From Geobacter sp. UBA6169 (lineage in GTDB: Bacteria > Desulfobacterota > Desulfuromonadia > Geobacterales > Pseudopelobacteraceae): a DNA stretch of 12,780 nt. The notes beneath the pieces were generated by a model. That model saw nothing but the letters and a program-made list of their open reading frames with translations, was not told the DNA's origin and did no database searches. Shown one piece after another: positions 1 through 5,623 of this stretch (position 1 is its first letter; the number at the start of each line of letters is the position of its first letter). The stretch covers positions 1-12,780 of the forward strand of contig DIUB01000174.1 of assembly GCA_002422265.1 (NCBI GenBank), read 5' to 3'. Position numbers and translations under genes: made by a program.

Positions 1-3
1 GAG

Positions 4-1173
4 CTAACCGACTACCCCCCTTTTCTTTTTCTCGTCTGCATACTCATAGCGGTTATATCTCCAGCCTGCCCCCCGCTGGCCTACAACCCTGCCCTGCAGT
101 CTGTCAATCATGTCTTGGTGTACTCCCATTTCTGCAACGCGACTTGACATTGTACGCCGTAGGTCATGCGGGGTAAATTTTTCCACATTCAGCAGCCCTA
201 TGCTATCCGCTAGCCTGTTTGCCAAAACATCCTTGCTTATAGGCTTGTCGTGATTCCTTACTTGATGCAACAGGTAGTCGTGCCCCTGACACCACGGACT
301 AGACAATAACTGTTTAGCCAACGGAGACAAGTACACCATATGATCAAGCCCGCTCTTCATTCTCTTAGCGGGTATGGTCCACCAATCGCCGTCAATCTCG
401 TTACGATGTATTCCGCAAACCTCACTAGGGCGAAGTCCTGTCAACAGTAGCAGCTTCCACGCGATCTTATATACAGACCCCACCTTGATCTTGTCCCATG
501 CTCTCCAGACGGTCACGACCTCATCAAAAGACAAGTTTCGAGCTTTGGCACTTTCTGTGCCACCGGCTTTTTTTGCTCTCAGCATGTAGTTAATCGGTAT
601 CAAGTCATTATCTGCAGCATACGATAGCAGGCCGCTTATATAAGCCTGCAGGCGGTTTGCCATAACAGCAGCGCCTGTACCTGCTATCCGATCCAACAAC
701 GCCCTGCAGTCCCGTTTGTTAAGATCAGTAATTTTTAGTTTGCCGTACACCGGCACAAAATCTCGCAGCAACGACCGCTCAACCTCTTTCCAGCTCTTGC
801 GCTTTCGTTTGTCTCTCAAATCAGCAATGTAATCCGTGACAAGATCAGCAACAAAAGGGGTACGGTGTTTCTCTGCCTGTTCAATCAATTTTTCTGTAGC
901 AGGATCACCACCAGTCAAGACTTTGTTCCGCGCTTCAATATAGAGTTTACGGGCTTCTGCAAGCGTTATTCCTGCCGTGGTGTCACTATTTTTATAGTAA
1001 CCTAGATTGACAAACCGGCGCACAGTGCCCAAATTGTACCGATAGAAAAACTTCTTTAATCCAGAAGGAGAAACACGGACACCGAACCCTTTAGAATCGG
1101 CTTCTATAAAATCTTGCTCCTTGTCAACCTTCAGTGACCTGATAACCGAATCAGTAAATTTTTTGACTGCCAT
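4..1173 (-). CDS. P4-type tyrosine recombinase / island integrase
   Basis: This 389-residue protein is a site-specific recombinase of the kind that inserts genomic islands into tRNA 3' ends. The N-terminal DUF4102 arm-binding domain covers about residues 3-90 (GFGVRVSPSG, LAEARKLYIEARNKVL). A core-binding SAM-like domain covers about 105-200, and the catalytic domain about 210-380. Visible catalytic residues are R248 (TGLRPSE), the beta-strand lysine K273, H336 and R339 (HDLRR), and nucleophile Y373 (WRYNRYEY). The second box-II histidine or tryptophan, usually about ten residues before the Tyr, is not evident (LQGRVVG instead of a LxH motif). The C-terminus ends 16 residues after the Tyr, a little shorter than usual. 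The ATG is preceded by AAAGGGG at a 7-base distance. The gene reads away from the tRNA-Thr remnant at 1347-1394 into the island and is AT-richer than the rest of the window, as expected of acquired DNA. Family assignment is sure; activity is not. Confidence 0.93.
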   Translation of the reverse strand: MAVKKFTDSVIRSLKVDKEQDFIEADSKGFGVRVSPSGLKKFFYRYNLGTVRRFVNLGYYKNSDTTAGITLAEARKLYIEARNKVLTGGDPATEKLIEQAEKHRTPFVADLVTDYIADLRDKRKRKSWKEVERSLLRDFVPVYGKLKITDLNKRDCRALLDRIAGTGAAVMANRLQAYISGLLSYAADNDLIPINYMLRAKKAGGTESAKARNLSFDEVVTVWRAWDKIKVGSVYKIAWKLLLLTGLRPSEVCGIHRNEIDGDWWTIPAKRMKSGLDHMVYLSPLAKQLLSSPWCQGHDYLLHQVRNHDKPISKDVLANRLADSIGLLNVEKFTPHDLRRTMSSRVAEMGVHQDMIDRLQGRVVGQRGAGWRYNRYEYADEKKKRGVVG

Positions 1174-1196
1174 GATTAGCCCCTTTACCTGTAAAT

Positions 1197-1222
1197 CCGT
1201 GTACGCTACCGTGTACGTTATA
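1197..1222 (-). promoter_or_regulatory. Candidate int promoter -10 with overlapping direct repeats
   Basis: On the minus strand a TATAAC hexamer (1222-1217) lies about 45 bases before the integrase start, without a convincing -35. Directly at and downstream of it are two adjacent 12-bp direct repeats, ccgtgtacgcta (1197-1208) and ccgtgtacgtta (1209-1220), with one mismatch. Repeats touching a -10 and start site suggest an operator, for example for autoregulation by the integrase or an excisionase. This is inference from position only. Confidence 0.35.
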
Positions 1223-1300
1223 GCCCTAGTGGAAACATCCGCACCGCACTAAGAGAATTGTTGATTTATCACATAACAGCCTGATTGTACATGATATTTT

Positions 1301-1340
1301 TTAGACGGGGATAGACGGGTTTAGACGGGGATAGACAGCT
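1301..1340. repeat. Four-copy 10-bp direct repeat beside the att site, likely integrase arm sites
   Basis: The unit wtagacgggk occurs head to tail at 1301-1310, 1311-1320 and 1321-1330, with a degenerate fourth copy at 1331-1340. Seen as a longer unit, ttagacggggatagac is repeated exactly at 1301-1316 and 1321-1336. It sits between the integrase start and the tRNA remnant, where integrases with a DUF4102 arm-binding domain commonly have short direct repeats. The repeats are seen directly; the arm-site role is inferred. Confidence 0.6.
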
Positions 1341-1346
1341 TTTATC

Positions 1347-1394
1347 CTGATTCGTAATCAGTAGGTCAGCGGTTCGATTCCGCTAGGTGCTCCA
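1347..1394 (+). other. Island attachment site (attR): 3' remnant of tRNA-Thr(CGT)
   Basis: The stretch reproduces the 3' part of a tRNA: a 4-bp anticodon stem closing the 7-base loop TTCGTAA (1351-1357, anticodon CGT at 1353-1355), a variable loop AGGTC, and a perfect 5-bp T-stem (1368-1372 with 1380-1384) around TTCGATT. An acceptor 3' strand and CCA at 1392-1394 follow. No D-arm or acceptor 5' strand precedes it; that space is filled by the 10-bp repeats. The outermost anticodon-stem pair (1346/1362) is mismatched, which marks the probable left end of the identity. Only six bases lie between the T-stem and TCCA where a normal tRNA needs seven, so one base may have been lost. The orientation places the island on the left and chromosome on the right. 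This is a remnant, not a functional tRNA gene. Confidence 0.8.
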
Positions 1395-1402
1395 GTAAAC
1401 AC

Positions 1403-1437
1403 GGGCCTTCGGAGAGATTCTGGAGGCCCTTCTTTTT
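1403..1437 (+). terminator. Rho-independent terminator of the original tRNA-Thr
   Basis: GGGCCT (1403-1408) pairs with AGGCCC (1424-1429), followed by a T-rich tail TTCTTTTT (1430-1437). It lies nine bases past the CCA of the tRNA remnant, where a tRNA gene's own terminator is expected. This supports the view that chromosome resumes right of the att site. The loop is long (15 bases), so the fold is moderate. Confidence 0.6.
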
Positions 1438-1481
1438 GACCACGTGACCACCTTTGACCACCCCTCTCTCTCCATACTGCA

Positions 1482-2378
1482 TCAATAATACTCTTCCCGG
1501 TACTCCGGCACCTGATCAAGAAACCCCGGACAGGAGGCAGCCTTGACAAGGGCTGCATCAAGGTCTGCCAGCAGACGCTCCCGGTCTTTGGGATAGCTTC
1601 CGGACAGGTGCAGGAAGTTGGAGACATGATTGGAGCGGAGGATTGTCCGATGGGGGTGGAGATGCAGCAGCAGCTCACGGGCCTCAAGCAGCAGCTCACG
1701 ATGGGTGCATTGGGTCAGGGAGCGGACAAAGGGTTCATTGTGACGGTGAAAGAGGGTCAGCAATGAGAAGTACTCAGGATTCACCTGATTGACCCATGCA
1801 GCAGTACCCCGCGCATGTTCAAGGCTTCTGTCACGTCCGGCCAGCCCGAGTATGGCGGTGACCGACAGCTTGATACCGGCAGTTCTGGCCTTAATGGCCT
1901 GCTGTGCCATTTCCTCGGCGGTAAACCCTTTCTGCACCCTGGCCAGGGTTGCATCATCTCCAGATTCCAGGCCAAAATAGAGGATGGACAGTTTCTTTGC
2001 ACGGAGTGCGGCAAGCTGTTCAGGACTCTTGGTTGTCAGGCTGTTGGGGGAGGCGTAGGAGCCGACTCTGATCAGGTTGGGAAATCTCGCAGCCAGTGCA
2101 TCAAGCAGAGTAATCAGCCCCTCAAACGGGTAGACCAGCGCATCGCCATCAGCCAGGAACACCCGCTGTATGGCGGAGAGATACTGTTTCGGGATGGCTG
2201 CAATCTCATCCAGTATCTCGTCAACCGGCCTGATACGGAACTGCTTGCCCTTGTACATGCCACAGAAGCTGCAGCTGTTCTGTGAACAGCCCACCGTGAT
2301 CTGGAAGATGAGACTGCGCGCCTCGCTGGGGGGCCGAAAGAGCGGTTCACAATAGCGCGGAAGGCTTTCAGTCGGCAT
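1482..2378 (-). CDS. Radical SAM protein
   Basis: This 298-residue protein belongs to the radical SAM superfamily: a [4Fe-4S] cluster reductively cleaves S-adenosylmethionine to start a radical reaction in the cytoplasm. The cluster cysteines are C31, C36 and C39 (VGCSQNSCSFCGMYKGKQF), spaced CX4CX2C instead of the commonest CX3CX2C. A GSYASPNSL segment, a YFGLESGDD strand typical of the SAM-barrel glycine/glutamate region, and an SVTAILGLAGRD strand follow. This is the layout of small HemN/Elp3-like radical SAM proteins. No extra cobalamin or SPASM domain is visible. The ATG (AGGGAG upstream) lies inside the end of the DUF3750 gene, an 11-base overlap that implies translational coupling. The substrate cannot be read from the sequence. 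It is the first chromosomal gene after the island boundary. Confidence 0.9.
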   Translation of the reverse strand: MPTESLPRYCEPLFRPPSEARSLIFQITVGCSQNSCSFCGMYKGKQFRIRPVDEILDEIAAIPKQYLSAIQRVFLADGDALVYPFEGLITLLDALAARFPNLIRVGSYASPNSLTTKSPEQLAALRAKKLSILYFGLESGDDATLARVQKGFTAEEMAQQAIKARTAGIKLSVTAILGLAGRDRSLEHARGTAAWVNQVNPEYFSLLTLFHRHNEPFVRSLTQCTHRELLLEARELLLHLHPHRTILRSNHVSNFLHLSGSYPKDRERLLADLDAALVKAASCPGFLDQVPEYREEYY

Positions 2379-2898
2379 AGCCGCTCCCTATGGCTGAAAT
2401 GGGCAGATCAAGGCCAAGACCAGGTACGTTCAGGGCGATCCAGGCAACAAAGGTGTTGCTGTTCGGCCCGGGAAAGGCCTTGTAGGTCTCCGGCCAGGGA
2501 TACGCCCTGGCAGCCTGGTCAATGTCAGGCAACAGCCTTTCTGCAGCTACCCCCCGCAGTTCTTTGATCAGACGCGGGCGTTCCCCGTACCAGTACCGGT
2601 CCGGCAGATCCTGTTCTATACGCACCACCGGCAGCCCGCGCCGCTGCCGCCAGCCGATCACTTCATAGACTGTGTAGGCACTGCCGTTGGCAGGCTTGGT
2701 TGCGATCCAGGTATGGATGGCAAACCAGCCGCGCCACCCCCAGGCCGAGGCGCCATACACCTGAATCACCGCCTCTTTGACCGCATCAGGGGCTGGAGCA
2801 ATGCCTGCTGATTCACGGCTTGCCGTGCGCCAGTCGTGGGAGACACAGCCGCCAGCCATGCAGACAAACAGGCTTGCCAGTACGAAAAATCTATGCAT
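2368..2898 (-). CDS. DUF3750 family lipoprotein
   Basis: From the chosen start the protein has 176 residues. It begins with a lipoprotein-type signal (MHRFFVLASLFVCMAGGC, lipid-acceptor C18; the -3 Ala is slightly off consensus), so it probably sits on a membrane facing the periplasm. The mature part has the DUF3750 signature as I know it: VIQVYGASAWGWRGWFAIHTW (46-65), LPDRYWYGERP (98-108), LRGVAAERLLPDI and YPWPETYKAFPGPNSNTFVAWI (133-154). No biochemical function is known to me for the family. The reading frame is open to 2946, but the ATG at 2898 has AGGA (2905-2908) six bases upstream and puts the signal peptide at the N-terminus, so it is preferred. The gene ends 11 bases inside the radical SAM gene and is very likely co-transcribed with it. 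Confidence 0.82.
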   Translation of the reverse strand: MHRFFVLASLFVCMAGGCVSHDWRTASRESAGIAPAPDAVKEAVIQVYGASAWGWRGWFAIHTWIATKPANGSAYTVYEVIGWRQRRGLPVVRIEQDLPDRYWYGERPRLIKELRGVAAERLLPDIDQAARAYPWPETYKAFPGPNSNTFVAWIALNVPGLGLDLPISAIGSGYAD

Positions 2899-3016
2899 TG
2901 TCATTCCTGTCATGGAGGTCAGATGAGAGTATTGAGGCCTTGGCACTGCCTGTACTGTTCAGATCAAAGCGCTGGACACCAAACAAAAACATCGGTATAT
3001 TTTAATACATCTATCT

Positions 3017-3046
3017 TTGACAATGATGTCCTATTTCAGATTTATA
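3017..3046 (+). promoter_or_regulatory. Candidate sigma-70 promoter for the universal stress protein gene
   Basis: In the AT-rich divergent gap 2899-3136 a perfect TTGACA (3017-3022) is followed after 18 bases by TTTATA (3041-3046), a weak -10. TATATA at 3043-3048 is an alternative with a 20-base spacer. The predicted 5' leader is about 85 bases. Only the -35 is strong. Confidence 0.35.
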
Positions 3047-3136
3047 TACTTTTATTTTGGCACCATTGCTATCAAACAATATTATATTTTAAACCACCCG
3101 CACTGAAACACAGCCATAAAAGCACGGAGTGCGCCC

Positions 3137-3940
3137 ATGCTCAAAGACATTTTGGTACATATGGACCGCGGAGCCGGCTGTACAGCACGCCTGATGGCGG
3201 CAATCGACCTGGCGCACCGTCACCACGCCCGTTTGAAAGGGCTGTACGTCATCACGCACCCGCACTATGCTTCAAGCTCGGACTATTTTGCCGATTCCAG
3301 CCAGGTACGTGAGTTTTTTATCAACGCCACCTCCAAGGCAAACGTTCTGGCAGAATGGCAACTGGTCGACTGGAATATCGTCGGCACTCCGCTTCACTCA
3401 GTGGTTACCAGCTTTGCCTACCATGCCGATCTGCTGCTGGTAGGGCAACCGGCTTACCTGCATAAACGCACAAAATGCCTTGAGTACCATGAACACCTCC
3501 TGCTGGCCAGTGGCCGCCCTGTTGTGGTTTTTCCTGCCCAGGGAGAGATATTCAAGTTTGGCGACCGGATTACGGTTGCGTGGAAAGGCGGCAGAGAGTC
3601 GGCACGGGCAATCCATGATGCACTGCCGCTGCTGCAAGCTGCGGGACAGGTCACGCTGGCAGCCATCACCCATAATCGCGCAGAACAGAAACGGGAAGAA
3701 CAATCACTGGCTACCATGCTGGATCACCTGCAGCAGCACGGGGTGCAGGCTGTGTCAGCCACCGTACCGCTTGGCCGCAGCACCATTGCAGATGTGCTGT
3801 TATCATATGCCATACACGAGAAGACCGACCTGCTCGTTCTCGGCGCCTTTGCCTACAAATCAAATCGAGCTCCGTTCCTCAGCCCGTTGACCCGGGAGCT
3901 GCTTATCCGGGCAAACATCCCCCTGCTTATCTCACACTGA
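3137..3940 (+). CDS. Universal stress protein, tandem UspA domains
   Basis: The protein has 267 residues in two UspA-like halves. Domain 1 covers about 1-135 (MLKDILVHMDRGAGC, HADLLLVGQPAY, GRPVVVFPA). Domain 2 covers about 142-267 (DRITVAWKGGRESARAIHDALPLL, KTDLLVLGAFAY, ANIPLLISH). Tandem Usp proteins are soluble cytoplasmic factors linked to stress and growth arrest. The nucleotide-binding glycine motif near the end of domain 2 is only partly kept: LGAFAYKSNRAPFLSPLT holds the first Gly, but the later Gly-Gly-Ser/Thr is replaced by Ser-Pro-Leu-Thr, and domain 1 lacks the loop altogether. ATP binding is therefore doubtful. GGAG (3126-3129) lies seven bases before the ATG. It is followed by a 223-bp gap before the dehydrogenase gene and seems to be its own transcription unit. 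Confidence 0.9.
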   Translation: MLKDILVHMDRGAGCTARLMAAIDLAHRHHARLKGLYVITHPHYASSSDYFADSSQVREFFINATSKANVLAEWQLVDWNIVGTPLHSVVTSFAYHADLLLVGQPAYLHKRTKCLEYHEHLLLASGRPVVVFPAQGEIFKFGDRITVAWKGGRESARAIHDALPLLQAAGQVTLAAITHNRAEQKREEQSLATMLDHLQQHGVQAVSATVPLGRSTIADVLLSYAIHEKTDLLVLGAFAYKSNRAPFLSPLTRELLIRANIPLLISH

Positions 3941-4118
3941 CTATCATATCTGGCCTTCCAGCAGCAATAGTGGTACCGAGCGGAGCAGCGCAGAGTCTCT
4001 AGCCAGGGGCTTGTTTCATGCCGTCTCCTTTCACAAGCCGGTATCCGCGAGTCCCCCATAACGTATTCAGCATGACGTGTAAATGCCAAAAAGTGACTAT
4101 GCCACCACCATGGTATTC

Positions 4119-4127
4119 TGCTATAGT
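4119..4127 (+). promoter_or_regulatory. Candidate extended -10 promoter for the dehydrogenase-phosphodiesterase operon
   Basis: TGCTATAGT is an extended -10 (TGn plus TATAGT, five of six matches to TATAAT) about 36 bases before the dehydrogenase ATG. No good -35 lies at the right distance; a GTGACT at 4093-4098 is 23 bases away. Extended -10 promoters can work without a -35, so the site is plausible but unproven. Confidence 0.35.
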
Positions 4128-4150
4128 TCATGCATTAATTTGTTTTATCA

Positions 4151-4160
4151 AGGAGGGGGA
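4151..4160 (+). promoter_or_regulatory. Strong ribosome binding site that fixes the GabD start
   Basis: AGGAGGGGGA lies directly before ccc-ATG at 4164. It overrules the open-frame ATG at 4083, whose 27 extra codons do not resemble the family and which overlap the predicted promoter. Confidence 0.8.
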
Positions 4161-4163
4161 CCC

Positions 4164-5618
4164 ATGTTGAAACTGCAAGATCCATCGCTTTTGAAACAGC
4201 TCTGCTACCTGAACGGCCAATGGCTGGCTGCCGATAAAGGGCAGACCATCGAGGTTACCAACCCGGCGACGAACGAGGTACTGGGAGCCATCCCCAGAAT
4301 GGGTACCATGGAGACCCGTCGCGCCATTGAGGCCGCCGGTGCCGCGCTGCCCGGCTGGCGTGCCAAGACAGCCAAGGAGCGGGCCGTTATCCTGCGGCGC
4401 TGGTTTGAGCTGATGATGGAAAACCAGGAAGACCTGGCGATTATCATGACGGCTGAACAGGGCAAACCGCTGGCGGAATCCCGTGGGGAAATCAGCTACG
4501 CCGCCTCATTTATCGAGTGGTTTGCTGAAGAGGGCAAACGACTCTATGGTGACACGATCCCCAGCTATGCCCGTGACAAGCGGGTCGTGGTGATCAAGGA
4601 GCCGATCGGCGTCTGTGCCGCCATCACCCCCTGGAACTTTCCGGCAGCCATGATTACCCGCAAGGCCGGTCCGGCCCTGGCAGCCGGCTGCACCATGGTG
4701 GTAAAACCGGCCACCGCCACCCCGTACTCTGCCCTGGCCCTGGCAGAACTGGGGGAGCGTGCCGGCATCCCGGCCGGGGTATTCAGTGTGATCACCGGTT
4801 CATCAAAAGAGATCGGTGACGAGATGACCAGCAATCCGATCATCCGTAAACTGACCTTCACCGGATCCACCGAGATCGGCAAACAGCTGACCGAGCAGTG
4901 TGCCGGTACCATGAAAAAAGTATCGATGGAACTGGGGGGCAATGCCCCGTTCATCGTGTTTAACGACGCAGACCTGGATGCAGCTGTGGAAGGAGCCATC
5001 GCCTCCAAGTACCGCAACACCGGACAGACCTGTGTCTGCACCAACCGCCTGCTGGTACAAAGTGGTGTCTATGACGCCTTTGCTGAAAAGCTGTCGGTTG
5101 CCGTGGCACAAATGCGGGTCGGCAACGGGCTGACCGACGATGTGCAGCAGGGACCGCTGATTGATGAAGCGTCTGTGCTGAAGGTCGAGGAGCATATCCA
5201 GGATGCGGTTGCCAAAGGGGCCAGAGTAGCCCTGGGGGGTAAACGCCATGAGCTGGGAGGGACCTTTTTCCAGCCTACCATTCTCTGTGATGTCACGCCC
5301 CAGATGCTGGTAGCCCGTGAGGAGACCTTCGGACCGGTGGCCCCGATCTTCAGATTTGAGACCGACGAAGAAGCCATTCAGATGGCCAATGACACGGAGT
5401 TCGGCCTGGCTTCTTATTTCTATACCCGCGATATCGGCAGGGTCTGGCGAGTGGCAGAGGCCTTGGAATACGGTATGGTCGGCATCAATACCGGCCTGGT
5501 TTCCACCGAGATTGCACCGTTCGGCGGGGTCAAGGAATCCGGTATCGGTCGGGAAGGCTCCAAGTACGGTATTGAAGAGTTCTGCGAGATTAAATACCTC
5601 TGCATGGGCGGCATCTGA
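4164..5618 (+). CDS. gabD: NAD(P)-dependent succinate-semialdehyde dehydrogenase (ALDH superfamily)
   Basis: This 484-residue enzyme matches the usual length of GabD, which oxidises succinate semialdehyde to succinate with NAD(P)+ in 4-aminobutyrate breakdown. All ALDH landmarks are visible: the oxyanion-hole N158 (TPWNFP), K181 (VVKPATATPYSALALAE), the coenzyme loop FTGSTEIG (232-239), the general base E256 (SMELGGNAPF), and the catalytic Cys at C290 in GQTCVCTNR. The Cys pair C290/C292 is the arrangement seen in E. coli GabD and in human SSADH, where it acts as a redox switch. The C-terminal GGVKESGIGREGSKYGIEEF is typical. Assignment to the SSADH/glutarate-semialdehyde branch is good, but the exact semialdehyde is inferred; no aminotransferase gene lies nearby. 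The stop is five bases before the downstream phosphodiesterase ATG. Confidence 0.9.
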   Translation: MLKLQDPSLLKQLCYLNGQWLAADKGQTIEVTNPATNEVLGAIPRMGTMETRRAIEAAGAALPGWRAKTAKERAVILRRWFELMMENQEDLAIIMTAEQGKPLAESRGEISYAASFIEWFAEEGKRLYGDTIPSYARDKRVVVIKEPIGVCAAITPWNFPAAMITRKAGPALAAGCTMVVKPATATPYSALALAELGERAGIPAGVFSVITGSSKEIGDEMTSNPIIRKLTFTGSTEIGKQLTEQCAGTMKKVSMELGGNAPFIVFNDADLDAAVEGAIASKYRNTGQTCVCTNRLLVQSGVYDAFAEKLSVAVAQMRVGNGLTDDVQQGPLIDEASVLKVEEHIQDAVAKGARVALGGKRHELGGTFFQPTILCDVTPQMLVAREETFGPVAPIFRFETDEEAIQMANDTEFGLASYFYTRDIGRVWRVAEALEYGMVGINTGLVSTEIAPFGGVKESGIGREGSKYGIEEFCEIKYLCMGGI

Positions 5619-5623
5619 TCATC

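Noticed and set aside
1347..1394. A functional tRNA-Thr gene.
   Set aside because: There is no D-arm or acceptor 5' strand, one acceptor base is missing, and an upstream repeat cluster occupies the place of the 5' half.
1358..1699. Minus-strand 113-codon open frame across the tRNA remnant and the radical SAM 3' end.
   Set aside because: It runs over the attachment site and the tRNA terminator and overlaps the well-supported radical SAM gene in another frame.
4008..4039. Inverted repeat GGCTTGT/ACAAGCC downstream of the universal stress protein gene, as a terminator.
   Set aside because: The stem is 7 bp with an 18-base loop and no T-tract follows, so it is not convincing.
4083..4163. N-terminal extension of the dehydrogenase by 27 codons.
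   Set aside because: The AGGAGGGGGA site fixes the start at 4164, the extension does not resemble ALDH N-termini, and it overlaps the candidate promoter.
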